From a virus, in the IMG/VR virus record IMGVR_UViG_3300042879_001510, positions 1 to 20,135 of that record: a stretch of DNA of 20,135 nt; one strand, written 5' to 3'. Within the stretch, counting starts at the first letter, position 1. Every line of letters begins with the position of its first letter. The notes beneath the pieces are model-generated. The model did no database searches. It was not told the origin of the DNA and saw only the letters and a program-made list of their open reading frames with translations. A program made the translations under genes and the position numbers. This document shows, piece by piece, positions 9,201 through 17,249 of this stretch.

Positions 9201-12172
9201 TTTCATTTGCTGGAACAACTGTTCGTTCTGCTGTAAAACCTGTACCATATACAAACTTCTTTGGATATATTCCATCTGAACGTTCTGGATTTATGGTAAA
9301 TATGTCTACATTTGATGGTACATTATACCCAAATATTTCTCCAAAATTAAATTACAATGCAGATAGTGGAACTCGGATTGGAGTAGAAAAAATAAGAGCA
9401 CTTCGTGGTGGATTGAAAACAACAAAATCGGAAGACGAAAAGTATGCTCCTAAATCATTAGGACCACGGCCTTGGATTGACGGAACACTCGTATCAACGT
9501 TAGATTCTCAAATACCAGAAGGTCAGATAAAAACTGGTGCAAATGCAGGTTCTTATTTAAAGAAATATGAAACTGCTTTGAGAGAAGGAACAAACGGTCT
9601 TGGGTTTGTAACAAAATGGGCAACAACAAGAAGATCACCATCTCCACTCGATGAACAATACTTGAAGTATAAACTTCAGAATGAATCAACGAATAGTGAA
9701 CCGGCGTTTTTCTTCCAACCATACATTGTTCGTGGTATCCAACGTGACGGTGAAGTTGAAAATCAACGTTGGGGATTTGGTGTAACATTTGATGACGGTC
9801 TTGTACGAGGTGGTGCAGTAACACAGACAGAAAGAATACTTGCAGATACAATACGTCTTGGAAAATGGACTGCTAGTGTAAAAGGACTTCTATTCAATAT
9901 AAAACAAGTTGGATTACAACTTATGAATCCAAATGTTGATATAAATCCTTCAAAAACAGAAAGTTCATTTTTAGGAGTATCTGCAACACAAATATTCAAC
10001 CCACTTTCTATTATCGCAAATATTGCAAGTGCTCGTATCGGATTACATTTACCAAGACATGGTATTTTACCTTTCAATAAAGATTATCTGAACAAGTATG
10101 AAGATGCGACTATTGCTAGAGAAAATAAGAGTAAATTCATTGACCCGAATTATAAAAAGTTTGATGACCTAGAAACACCAACAGTGGTAGATAGACAAAA
10201 AGATTATAACAGACTAATTGGATTGATGAAAGAACTACTTCCAAATTCATTTAAACCCGTAGTAGCCGCTGATGTTTCTTCTGATTTTACAACATCTGCA
10301 CTTGCTAGAGCTGGTATAGAGTTGGCAAAGAAACTAACAGGTCAAACAGGTATTGCAAGATTGTCATCAACATTTGGTGGACCGCAATCTATTCTCGGTA
10401 TAGGTGGTACGCAAATTAATCGTGCAAGTCATCCATACTTAACTAGTTATACAACCACACCACTTTTGATGTTAACTGGCGAACAAAAAGAACCACAGTA
10501 TCAGGCGAGTGCTAAGAGAAACAGTTATTATGCTGCAATGGCAACATATAAAGAATCGTTTAACTTAACGAATATGTTGAGAACCATTGCCTATAATTTA
10601 CCAAGTGGTCCTTTTGAAATAAATGATGAGAATGTTACTCGTAATGTAAAAAACATCACAAACTTACAGCCATCAACTGTAAACAGAATTACAAAACAAA
10701 ATCCATTCGATCCAAAGTATGATTTATTTGATAATCGTTTACAGGCAACTAATGAGAATAATATTCAGCGTGCCGAAAGTTTGGCGAAAGGAATAAACCC
10801 TGTTCATGCCAATCCGTCTAATCCACTTCTTTTATACAGAACTGCGACGTATGATAAACTTGGAGTGACAAGAGATAGAAGACGTTCTAAAAATTCAACC
10901 ACAAGTACAGGTGATATGAATGACTTTAGAGCGGATTTGGATTTAGATAATCCTCAACTTGAGTCATTTATAACAGACCCAGCTGTTGTTGATTATGCTA
11001 ACAATAATTTGGAAGATAGATTTGGATTTGGTAAACACGGAAAAGTTGGTGTAAAACGCAATAAACCTTTTGCAAACACAATATCATATGCAAAGGCAAA
11101 AGAAGGTCATTCTATACCACGACTAAAAGATGCAGATAATGAATTTAGAGGTGATAGAATTAACATCATAGATTATAAACGTGGTAAGTTTGAAGTATCG
11201 AAAGAACTTGTTTATGAGGTCGGTGGATATAATAATAGAAATCTACCGGGTGCAGAAGACCTAATTGAATTTTATTTTACAGGACTTACTATAAATGGAA
11301 CTCAAAGTAAACCAGCAGAAGTTATTGTATTTAGGTCAACTTTCGGCTCTATATCTGATAGTCATAATGCAGACTGGTCAACTATAAAGTACATGGGACG
11401 TGCTGACCCGTTATATGTTTATCAGGGATATGATAGAGATATTACGTTTGACTTTGTAGTTCAGATAACATCTCGTGATGAAATGAAAGCAACTTGGCGC
11501 AAGATAAACAATCTGGCATCATGGACGGCACCTGAATATACAAAGGGTGGTTTTATGAAGGCTCCTATTATCCGATTGAACATTGGTAATCTATACAGAA
11601 AAATGCCAGGATTCATGACAAGTATCAGATATAATTTCGATAATGCAGAAACAACATGGGAAACTGCAAAACTAAAGGATGATAGAAATCTTCTTGGACA
11701 AACAGGAGACCAATCATCACCTGGTGTTCTTCAACTCCCAAAAACAATTCGTGTAGAATGTTCATTTACACCGATAGGAGTTTACAGACCAGAATACAAT
11801 GGTGTTATGTACTCATTGTTTGATGATAGTGCAGCTGGTAAATTAGAGAACGGTCTCATACCAAATGATGATATTAGAGTAAATTACTTTAAGACATTTG
11901 ATGTAGATGAGACTGGTAATAAACAGAATTTTGATACACAAGAAAATACAAGATTCTACAATATACCACCTGGAACTGAATCAACTATTCCACAAATAAA
12001 AGAAGAAGAACGAGATGGTATATCTGGCAAACAAGAATCACAAGATTCACAGACAGTACCTTCTACAAGACCAACAGTACCTGCAGATTTTCAAGGTCCA
12101 GCAACGGATACAACAACATATAGAAATCCACCTGGAGACAACCTTTCTTCATATCAAAATGTAGATAGATAA
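6281..12172 (+). CDS. Giant repeat-rich baseplate protein with tube-initiator-like C-terminus
   Basis: This 1,963-aa protein has three parts. Residues about 155-360 hold short Ser/Pro/Asp repeats (SGQSPDVL type). Residues 453-1031 hold about fourteen units of about 40 aa, each with T/V-N-F-F, G-F-T-x-F and S-x-F-x-F-x-G. The C-terminal part (about 1635-1850) looks like the baseplate tube cap/initiator proteins of T4-like phages (gp48/gp54 type): RADPLYVYQGYDRDITFDF, NLASWTAPEYTKGG, PGFMTSIRYNFDNAETTWE and CSFTPIGVYRP. The last 100 residues are polar and probably disordered. T4 gp48 and gp54 are only about 320-365 aa, so this is a fusion or large extension. It follows the tape measure gene, matching the T4 order gp29-gp48-gp54. 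No catalytic motif was seen. The repeat part may form a β-rich fibre or shell; that is inference. Confidence 0.75.
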   Translation: MALVDLSSDLSKFRVNVKTSVETRPDVSKAKSARSFGAFQPISEKLSSFAPKITKPTQDKLENKLESTSLDNIIKKLSNDLIINSVSRYSPVNISDKRLKLTQPSIEDISSKFQEIRQEGFTTKLNKSDILILRSERGTNNTTSPIEVNMLLAKTIDRKNSSPNVFSFKNTDNKELSSPNIFVDKNDSSDDVVNPDTKINTIPLTFDRTSSSPDILPSSNVMDKSGQSPDVLTPTLSMDVSGQSPDVLKSSPVMDKTDQSPDVFSRGESSDKSKSSPKIKTDSQEYLNNITDPKTKVFSKPLSFDKSGQSVLVNKDLISPLNNVVNPDIALEKSVLTFDKSLQSPEIFTETLKQGLVVNPNTKVFRIESGTNHLTDESRLNPDGIPFRFETTSRLEKRNPSRIVDDKNKYTGISNQLEDNSSLNIDGVNRTNPIGRNENPEKSILSTKGTQEVNFFRNDNGSGFTSKVQKGVSEYNNNSEFVWRGSRLNAPETNFISDTNGIGFTKFAVIGDTKFKNETSKYGFEGKPSVNYFDLGERYTTDGFSTSVFSLNSFYKKDSSIFDWDGSRQNASTFGRFTKFVTPLVTSYVNDSSVFTWKGSNQKAPEVNFLDGTGINTTKGFHTFAQQYDSKYNHESSRYGWLGNDSTAPQTNFFDVNETNVQSGFDRFVTFLSTKYKNNTSRYGWVGSNTQAPSTNFFTNTNATGFTTFSTKLSTEYKTENSEFVFKGVVPNPTDFFSNTNSSGFTTKITHLNSQFSKDSSVYTFKGNSRQAPTVNFIQDTSNGGFTSFAQSLTSEFKKDISKFGFKGSSRQAPTVNFIQDSINSGFTSFVQSQVTEFKKDTSRFTFAGTSRQANGVNYISDTINTGFTTFAQSQVTEFKTDVSRYSFVGGRTVSPQTNFFSDTPSSGFDRLARYLDTKYVPKVSKFTWNGDRQNAPEVNFFYIPGKNPNAIPGFNKLFVDKSETKLSDSYSGLSFAGTTVRSAVKPVPYTNFFGYIPSERSGFMVNMSTFDGTLYPNISPKLNYNADSGTRIGVEKIRALRGGLKTTKSEDEKYAPKSLGPRPWIDGTLVSTLDSQIPEGQIKTGANAGSYLKKYETALREGTNGLGFVTKWATTRRSPSPLDEQYLKYKLQNESTNSEPAFFFQPYIVRGIQRDGEVENQRWGFGVTFDDGLVRGGAVTQTERILADTIRLGKWTASVKGLLFNIKQVGLQLMNPNVDINPSKTESSFLGVSATQIFNPLSIIANIASARIGLHLPRHGILPFNKDYLNKYEDATIARENKSKFIDPNYKKFDDLETPTVVDRQKDYNRLIGLMKELLPNSFKPVVAADVSSDFTTSALARAGIELAKKLTGQTGIARLSSTFGGPQSILGIGGTQINRASHPYLTSYTTTPLLMLTGEQKEPQYQASAKRNSYYAAMATYKESFNLTNMLRTIAYNLPSGPFEINDENVTRNVKNITNLQPSTVNRITKQNPFDPKYDLFDNRLQATNENNIQRAESLAKGINPVHANPSNPLLLYRTATYDKLGVTRDRRRSKNSTTSTGDMNDFRADLDLDNPQLESFITDPAVVDYANNNLEDRFGFGKHGKVGVKRNKPFANTISYAKAKEGHSIPRLKDADNEFRGDRINIIDYKRGKFEVSKELVYEVGGYNNRNLPGAEDLIEFYFTGLTINGTQSKPAEVIVFRSTFGSISDSHNADWSTIKYMGRADPLYVYQGYDRDITFDFVVQITSRDEMKATWRKINNLASWTAPEYTKGGFMKAPIIRLNIGNLYRKMPGFMTSIRYNFDNAETTWETAKLKDDRNLLGQTGDQSSPGVLQLPKTIRVECSFTPIGVYRPEYNGVMYSLFDDSAAGKLENGLIPNDDIRVNYFKTFDVDETGNKQNFDTQENTRFYNIPPGTESTIPQIKEEERDGISGKQESQDSQTVPSTRPTVPADFQGPATDTTTYRNPPGDNLSSYQNVDR
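6905..7144 (+). repeat. Tandem 48-bp (16-aa) repeats, SPDV type
   Basis: Units start exactly every 48 bases at 6905, 6953, 7001, 7049 and 7097. The best pair (6953 and 7001) begins with 25 identical bases encoding SGQSPDVL. The pattern is [S/T]-x-x-SP-[D/K]-[V/I]-x8-D-K. Looser relatives occur upstream (SSPNVF, SSPNIF, near 6757-6830) and downstream (QSPEIF near 7309). Confidence 0.85.
7637..9373 (+). repeat. Array of about 14 units of about 40 aa in the giant baseplate protein
   Basis: Each unit follows [V/T]-N-F-[F/I]...GF-[T/D]-x-F......[Y/F]-K......S-[R/K/E]-[F/Y]-x-[F/W]-x-G......AP. Units 8-11 (about 8480-8995) are the most alike, with near-identical stretches such as SSRQAPTVNFIQD and SGFTSFVQSQVTEFKKD. 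Unit 4 has lost its NFF, and the last two units are longer and diverged. This suggests duplication in the middle of the array with decay towards the ends. Confidence 0.85.
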
Positions 12173-12188
12173 TATATAGGAAAATGAT

Positions 12189-12524
12189 ATGGCAAATAGA
12201 TACGAAGTTTCAACGATAGTTAACAACTCAAAAAAAGTTGAAAGTGACGGAAATATTCGGTATGTTAGAAGATTATCATCTATAACGTATCCAGAATTTA
12301 ATACCGAAAACGATACAAAGATTTTATCACAGGAAGGTGACAGATTGGATTTATTGGCAAAAGAATTCTATGGTGATGAATCACTTTGGTTTGTAATCGC
12401 AAAAGCGAATAATCTCGGTAAAGGTAGTCTTAATGTACCAGCTGGTCAGGTTATACGCATTCCATTTTATGATGATTATACTGGAATTAGGACTTTGATG
12501 AGTGACGAAAACATGGAAAGATAA
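12189..12524 (+). CDS. LysM-like baseplate protein (T4 gp53 / gpX type)
   Basis: This 111-aa protein has a LysM-like fold in its second half: residues about 50-97 include GDRLDLLAKEFYGDESLWFV, IAKANNLGKGSLNVPAG and QVIRIPFYDD. This arrangement (D-x-L-A-x-x-F-Y-G-D-x-x-LW...I-A-x-A-N...P-A-G...I-R-I-P) is typical of T4 gp53 and of the small P2 gpX-type tail proteins. Baseplate LysM proteins connect hub and wedge parts rather than degrade peptidoglycan. It is flanked by two large baseplate genes; its ATG follows AGGA at 12178-12181, and its stop lies two bases before the next ATG, so it is translated in one operon with them. At 111 aa it is shorter than T4 gp53 (196 aa) and lacks extra domains. 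Confidence 0.82.
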   Translation: MANRYEVSTIVNNSKKVESDGNIRYVRRLSSITYPEFNTENDTKILSQEGDRLDLLAKEFYGDESLWFVIAKANNLGKGSLNVPAGQVIRIPFYDDYTGIRTLMSDENMER

Positions 12525-12526
12525 CT

Positions 12527-14743
12527 ATGGCAACGATTATCAAAGATGGAAATACTCCGGTAAATGTAAACCCATTTTATCAACAAGTAAATGGTTTTGT
12601 TGTATCGGAATTATCAAATAGAGCTGCTTTAGTCGGAAGACGTGTAAGAAGTGTTGGTAAGTCTGCACCAAAAAGTGTAGAATGGGGTTATCAAAAGACC
12701 GCATGGGCTATTGTAAAATCATTACACAATTCTGCTATAGTTTTAGGAACACCTGGCTCAAATATAATGTCAGACAGAAAAGGTAATCTTACATTATACA
12801 ATGCAGAAAGAAATGTACCGAATAAACCACTTCTAACAAAAGTTGATATTACAAATGAAGGACAACTCGGTTCATTCATGAAAGCTCAAATTAGTTTTAC
12901 AATTTTTCCAAGAATGACCGGTGCTGGATTTGATATTGGTGGAATTGAAGATGCTTTTTTTGTTCCCGGTAGAGAAATAAATTTACGATGGGGATGGAGT
13001 GTTTTTGCTAATAATCAACGTGCGTGTACTGGTGATTTTAATGGTATAGTTTATGATTTCAACTGGAACTTTAATAACGATTTATCTGTTGCCGCATCTG
13101 TTTCTATAATTTCTCCATCTGGTCTAGCAATCGGTATGTCAGCTGACCTGATGAACAAGGCAGAAAACACGGTTAAAACCGTAGATGCTGCTGGTAGAGA
13201 AATGGTTGGTAGTAATCTTTCGAAAGTTATAGATGCGGATTTATCTCAATTGAGTTCATCCATCGCTCTTGGTGATGGTCAAGTTCAATACGTTGACCGA
13301 AGAAGTACAATAAATCAAAAGTTAGATTATTATGTAGTTGGATTGCCAATCGAAGAAACCGAACAAAGTGACGGTAGTGCAGGTAGTGGTGGTTCAAGAG
13401 TAACAAAAACTCAATGGTATGTTAAGTTCGGAGCAATTACTCAGTTTATAAATGAACTTTTAGATGCTTTTGATGACCCTGTTAAACAAATATTTGCAGT
13501 TCAATGTTTTGGTAATGAAACACAATATCTACCAGATGTTGTATCATCATATCCAGTTGATGTTTTTTTCCCAGATAGATCTATGGGTAGATATGGCCAA
13601 CTACAACCATTTGGTCAAGGAGGAGATGAATCAAATCCACTAACATCAAATAAAAAAGAAGGCACGATAAATATAGGTGAGATATTGTTAGGAACGGATT
13701 ATGTTAAATCAACATATGAAGGCTTTATATCGGATAATGCAAATAACATTCCATATAAAACTTTACCAAAATTATTAGATGAATTTTGTAAAAGGATAAA
13801 TTACGCATCCGGTGATATGTATGATTTAACTCCTGTTTTGTTTGAACCTAGTATTAATAACATAACTGGTCAAAACTTAAAATCAATTCTAACAATAGAA
13901 GATACAAATCTTCATGTAGGACTTACTGTTACTCCATATAGGTTCGAACCAACAATATTTAAACCTATCATAAGAAGTGTATCAATATCTTCACAACCAC
14001 CACCGGCAATGGCTATGGCAGCATTTACTGCTGCTCGTGGTAATGCTAAACCGGAACAAGGAAACGTTAGATTGGCAACAAAAACTGAAAGAGATAATAC
14101 TGCATATGACGAAGAATATGTTGACGCAAAAACAAACATATCTAGATTAAGATTCGATGGAATGCAAAATGGATTTAGTGATAAATGGTCAGAAGAACTT
14201 CGAGGATTTCTTGTTAAGATAAAAAGAACATCAAATGCAACTGATGCTCATTGGTTGAATAAAGCAATATACCCTGTTAAGTTTTCAGTAACTATGGATG
14301 GTATAAATGGATTTAAATTCGGAGATACACTTTCTACAACTATGATACCTGCGTTATATAATACAACATATAACATGGTATTTACAGTATCTAAAGTTAT
14401 ACATAGTATAGAAAATAAAGACTGGACAACTCAATTAGAAACTGTTGCTCGTGTAACAAGCTTGGGAGATGGTGCACCACAAGTTAACTCAGACGGTACT
14501 GGTACACAAAATACACCAAGTTATTTATTGGCACCATGGGCAAGACCAGAAAATCAAGGAACATTACCAAGTGCACCAGGTTCTGCCCCTGTTCCAAAAC
14601 AAACTGCACCTGGATCTGGTCAATTTGTTTTTGGTAAAGGTTTTGTGACAACGAATCCACAACGAGTAAGTGGTGTTGGGACGGGAACAGGAGTTCAAAA
14701 CGGAACATTTACACCGGGTGATGGTTCTATATTAAAAAAATAA
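12527..14743 (+). CDS. Baseplate hub-like protein
   Basis: This 738-aa protein shows features of large myophage baseplate hub proteins (gp27/gpD-like). Early β-rich segments include SFMKAQISFTIFPRMTGAG and GREINLRWGWSVFANNQRAC followed by TGDFNGIVYDFNWNFNNDLS, the usual way a hub domain describes two interacting barrels. Near the end, SVTMDGINGFKFGDTLSTT, TYNMVFTVSKVIHSIENKDW and TTQLETVARV match the terminal domain of such hubs. The last 80 residues are Gly/Pro/Thr-rich and probably flexible. Its start lies two bases after the gp53-like stop, with only a weak GGAAAG leader, so translational coupling is likely. It contains no lysozyme domain, so any spike enzyme is elsewhere. The family is judged by motif pattern and neighbours, not by search. 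Confidence 0.72.
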   Translation: MATIIKDGNTPVNVNPFYQQVNGFVVSELSNRAALVGRRVRSVGKSAPKSVEWGYQKTAWAIVKSLHNSAIVLGTPGSNIMSDRKGNLTLYNAERNVPNKPLLTKVDITNEGQLGSFMKAQISFTIFPRMTGAGFDIGGIEDAFFVPGREINLRWGWSVFANNQRACTGDFNGIVYDFNWNFNNDLSVAASVSIISPSGLAIGMSADLMNKAENTVKTVDAAGREMVGSNLSKVIDADLSQLSSSIALGDGQVQYVDRRSTINQKLDYYVVGLPIEETEQSDGSAGSGGSRVTKTQWYVKFGAITQFINELLDAFDDPVKQIFAVQCFGNETQYLPDVVSSYPVDVFFPDRSMGRYGQLQPFGQGGDESNPLTSNKKEGTINIGEILLGTDYVKSTYEGFISDNANNIPYKTLPKLLDEFCKRINYASGDMYDLTPVLFEPSINNITGQNLKSILTIEDTNLHVGLTVTPYRFEPTIFKPIIRSVSISSQPPPAMAMAAFTAARGNAKPEQGNVRLATKTERDNTAYDEEYVDAKTNISRLRFDGMQNGFSDKWSEELRGFLVKIKRTSNATDAHWLNKAIYPVKFSVTMDGINGFKFGDTLSTTMIPALYNTTYNMVFTVSKVIHSIENKDWTTQLETVARVTSLGDGAPQVNSDGTGTQNTPSYLLAPWARPENQGTLPSAPGSAPVPKQTAPGSGQFVFGKGFVTTNPQRVSGVGTGTGVQNGTFTPGDGSILKK

Positions 14744-14755
14744 GATGAGGTAAAA

Positions 14756-15418
14756 ATGGCATTTCGTAAAAAAATATACTACCCCGAAAGTCAAATTGAG
14801 AAAAATCTTTACACCGCTGGTAAAGAATGGATGTTTTTGGATAACTGGAGGGAATATGTTGGATATTACCACAAATATTCTAACGGAGAAGTTTACTCAG
14901 GTAGAGAATGGGATCCAAATAGATCATTTAGATTGGTAGTGTATAAAGATAATCCAGAAGCATACTTCAGATATTTGGATTTGAAAAATTACACAATATA
15001 CAACGGTCAAAAATATCCAATAATCGGGGCACAACAAACTTGGAAATATGTTGCACCAAGAGCAGTTAAAGTTGTTCCTAATCAAAATGAAATTACAGAT
15101 GGTGTTATGAATCGGTATTTTGTTTACAAAAGAAATGAACCAAACAAAATAATTTTCGAAGTAGATTCAAGACAATTGGACGACTTTGGTAAAGATAATG
15201 CAGGTATAAACCAATATCTATGGAATTATATAACAGTGCCTTGGAAATTAACAGGACCAGAATTTGATTCATATCAAAACGGTATTTTAAAAACACCCGG
15301 TGTTGTTGATACAAACTCAAGAATTATTAGTAGACTTTCGAAAAAATTTCCTATATTAACACGGATATTAAATAATCCAAGAGAACATTCAATATACGAT
15401 AACTCAAGATCAAAATAA
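14756..15418 (+). CDS. Probable tail/baseplate structural protein of unknown function
   Basis: This 220-aa protein is rich in Tyr, Trp and Asn, which is common in phage virion proteins. Visible patterns are YYPESQIEKNLYTAGKEWMF, REYVGYYHKYSNGEVYSGRE, and a repeated aromatic core YLDLKNYTIYNGQKYPII. The YTxGKEW...YVGYYHxYxxGEVYSG arrangement resembles a small structural protein commonly seen next to hub genes in marine myophages (recalled, not searched). Start: ATG with GAGG at 14747-14750. The stop TAA overlaps the ATG of the polymerase gene by one base. No enzyme motif or membrane segment was seen. It may attach to the hub or serve as a fibre connector; this is only inferred from its location. 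Confidence 0.68.
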   Translation: MAFRKKIYYPESQIEKNLYTAGKEWMFLDNWREYVGYYHKYSNGEVYSGREWDPNRSFRLVVYKDNPEAYFRYLDLKNYTIYNGQKYPIIGAQQTWKYVAPRAVKVVPNQNEITDGVMNRYFVYKRNEPNKIIFEVDSRQLDDFGKDNAGINQYLWNYITVPWKLTGPEFDSYQNGILKTPGVVDTNSRIISRLSKKFPILTRILNNPREHSIYDNSRSK

Positions 15419-16632
15419 TGTTTCATTCAAATCCGTGCATTTGTATTCCATTTTTTTCAAATAACAACTTCCATTCTTCTGAATCTGAAGTAGTTGGTAT
15501 GTATCTATATTTTGTTGACGGAACAACAAAGATAGTAAACTTTACACATCCAGATGCTATTTTGTCAGAATATAATTTGGATTCAATAAAACTCCATCCA
15601 AATTCACTCATTCTAAATAAGAAAGGTATGGTATATCATGGATTTGATGATGGTATTGACTTAAATTCATATCTTCATTATTACATTCATGACCACGTAG
15701 ATATAGAGGATTTTTACACGAATGTGATGGAGAATTTCTACTCTCGGTATCACACATCAAAGAAATTATCTAAAATAATACCTCTGTCAAAACTTATTGA
15801 GTTTGCGGAGAATATTATCCTATTCGTTCTTCCATATTACAAACCAGATAAAATCTCACAGGAATGTATCGACTATTGTCAGGATTTTACAAATACATTC
15901 AAGTTCATTGAGTCAAACGAGATTCCATTTGGTAACGAGATGAAGAAACAGAATTATATGTGGTACACTGCAACTTCTCGTCCAAGTAACTCTTGGAACA
16001 ATTTCAACTTCTCTGCCCTCAATAAAAATGATGGTACACGTAATAAGATTCATTCCCGTTTTGATGGAGGGAAGATAGTTCAGTTTGACTATGATGCTTT
16101 TCATATCAAACTACTGGCAAAGATTCTTGATTATAAGTTTACCAAACATCCATACGAAGAAATAAAAGAAGAGTTGGGACTGGATATTCCATATGACGAA
16201 GTAAAGTCAAGGGTATTCCAAAACATCTATGGAACAATTACAGACCAATTCTTACAACATCCATTCTTCCAAAGAGTTCAAGCAATGATTGATGAACTAT
16301 ATCAAGAGTATGTTGAAAAGGGATATACGGAGTCATATTTCTATCATAAGAGATTCCGTGAAATAGAAGACCCAACACCAAATAAGGTCTTCAATTACTT
16401 CTTACAATCATTAGAGACCGAATACAACGTTCGTAAATTAAAAACCGTTCTACCGATGTTGCAAGAGCAAAGAACGATATTGTGTATGTATCTCTATGAT
16501 GCCTTTGTATTTGACGTTCCACCTGATGAATTACAATCTATATCACAACTAAAACGAGTTTTTGAAACGGACAATATGACTACTAAATGTTCAATTGGTG
16601 ATGATTTTGGTAGCATAATGCCATATTTATAG
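15418..16632 (+). CDS. Compact family A DNA polymerase-like protein
   Basis: This 404-aa protein carries the polymerase core of family A (E. coli Pol I-like), compared here with Pol I numbering. TATSRPS at R188 matches TATGRLS (R668). Motif A is VQFDYDAFHIKLLA with D224 (D705). The O-helix EVKSRVFQNIYG keeps K263, F267 and Y271 at the spacing of K758, F762 and Y766. NYFLQ (N326, Q330) matches N845/Q849. Motif C is LYDAFVFDV with D361 (D882). Both catalytic aspartates are therefore present. Odd residues: the steric-gate Glu is H229, HDE is YDA, and R754 is Tyr. The 187 residues before R188 are too few for both thumb and a full 3'-5' exonuclease, and no DxE exonuclease motif was seen. The start overlaps the previous stop (TAATG), with no Shine-Dalgarno, so it is coupled to a virion-protein gene. 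Confidence 0.85.
   Translation: MFHSNPCICIPFFSNNNFHSSESEVVGMYLYFVDGTTKIVNFTHPDAILSEYNLDSIKLHPNSLILNKKGMVYHGFDDGIDLNSYLHYYIHDHVDIEDFYTNVMENFYSRYHTSKKLSKIIPLSKLIEFAENIILFVLPYYKPDKISQECIDYCQDFTNTFKFIESNEIPFGNEMKKQNYMWYTATSRPSNSWNNFNFSALNKNDGTRNKIHSRFDGGKIVQFDYDAFHIKLLAKILDYKFTKHPYEEIKEELGLDIPYDEVKSRVFQNIYGTITDQFLQHPFFQRVQAMIDELYQEYVEKGYTESYFYHKRFREIEDPTPNKVFNYFLQSLETEYNVRKLKTVLPMLQEQRTILCMYLYDAFVFDVPPDELQSISQLKRVFETDNMTTKCSIGDDFGSIMPYL
16624..16631 (+). promoter_or_regulatory. TATTTATA boundary motif, candidate late promoter element
   Basis: TATTTATA lies over the last codons of the polymerase gene (Pro-Tyr-Leu-stop). It ends 30 bases before ATG 16662, which supports that start over ATG 16635, only three bases away. 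Confidence 0.35.
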
Positions 16633-16661
16633 TTATGTCAGTATCATTTATACGGGGTGTT

Positions 16662-16835
16662 ATGAAAGAATTAATAGATAAAATAGTAGAACAGTGGTCG
16701 AACAGAATACCATCTGGTATTATTGATTTAAAAAATGAAGAACACAAATATCACCTTATGAGTGTATTAAATGAAATTATAAATGATGATGTCTTGGTTG
16801 AGGAAGTTATGAGAAACATTTACGATAATAAATGA
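16662..16835 (+). CDS. Small conserved-type phage protein, unknown function
   Basis: Starting at ATG 16662 this gene encodes 57 aa; an in-frame ATG at 16635 would add nine residues (MSVSFIRGV). I prefer 16662 because GGGGTG lies just upstream and the TATTTATA motif is 30 bases away, as at other genes. The core IVEQWSNRIPSGIIDLKNEE followed by HLMSVLNEI resembles a family of very small proteins in marine phages with an EWSxRxxxGxxDxxNxxH pattern. That similarity is from memory. The protein is acidic and helical with no Cys. Its function is unknown. The next gene starts 10 bases after its stop. Confidence 0.68.
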   Translation: MKELIDKIVEQWSNRIPSGIIDLKNEEHKYHLMSVLNEIINDDVLVEEVMRNIYDNK

Positions 16836-16845
16836 GAGAGGATTA

Positions 16846-17235
16846 TTGAGAACACAATTAGTATGTACTTTCGTTCGGAAACATGAAATAGATGATGTCA
16901 TAGATAAGGTTAAAGATTCATTTTCAGTTTTGAATAACAAAATTTTCTTATTGAAGTCCACGAATATTCAAAACGAACTAATGATTTCATATAACGTATT
17001 ACTCGATACAAGAAAAGATTTTTTACCTGGCTCTATAATGGTTCATCGTAAAAAAGAAACAAACACGATCTATACAATTAATGCACTAAATGAATTAATC
17101 ATGAATTTGAATAACGGTGTTCTTGATAAACATTATCCTATTGAGTGGGATAATTACAAAAATTCAATGTTACTTAAAAAACCTGACGGGTTAAAAGTAT
17201 TGAAGATTGAAGTAGTTTCAACGTATTCTATTTAA
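16846..17235 (+). CDS. Conserved-type phage protein of unknown function, TTG start
   Basis: This 129-aa protein most likely starts at TTG 16846, with AGAGAGGA (16835-16842) just before it; there is no nearby in-frame ATG. Visible segments are TQLVCTFVRKHEIDDVIDKV, SIMVHRKKETNTIYTINALN and ELIMNLNNGVLDKHYPIEWD. The VHRKKETNTxYTINALNELI block and the following NGG/NGVLD...W..Y...L are strikingly specific, and I recall similar proteins in virulent marine phages, some also with TTG starts. No function is known to me. It is a soluble α/β protein without a signal peptide. It follows the small 57-aa gene closely and ends shortly before another boundary motif. Confidence 0.72.
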   Translation: MRTQLVCTFVRKHEIDDVIDKVKDSFSVLNNKIFLLKSTNIQNELMISYNVLLDTRKDFLPGSIMVHRKKETNTIYTINALNELIMNLNNGVLDKHYPIEWDNYKNSMLLKKPDGLKVLKIEVVSTYSI

Positions 17236-17249
17236 TTTTAGATTTCGGA

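Noticed and set aside
7637-9373. Possible CRISPR array because of regular repeats
   Set aside because: The repeats are protein-coding in one frame, diverged, and have no constant short repeats with unique spacers.
9450-10077. Two long reverse-strand ORFs
   Set aside because: They lie opposite the giant baseplate gene, have unlikely composition and no leader; the + strand gene is clearly coding.
16635-16661. ATG 16635 as start of the small gene after the polymerase
   Set aside because: No Shine-Dalgarno is present and it lies three bases from the TATTTATA motif; ATG 16662 has GGGGTG upstream and the usual motif distance.
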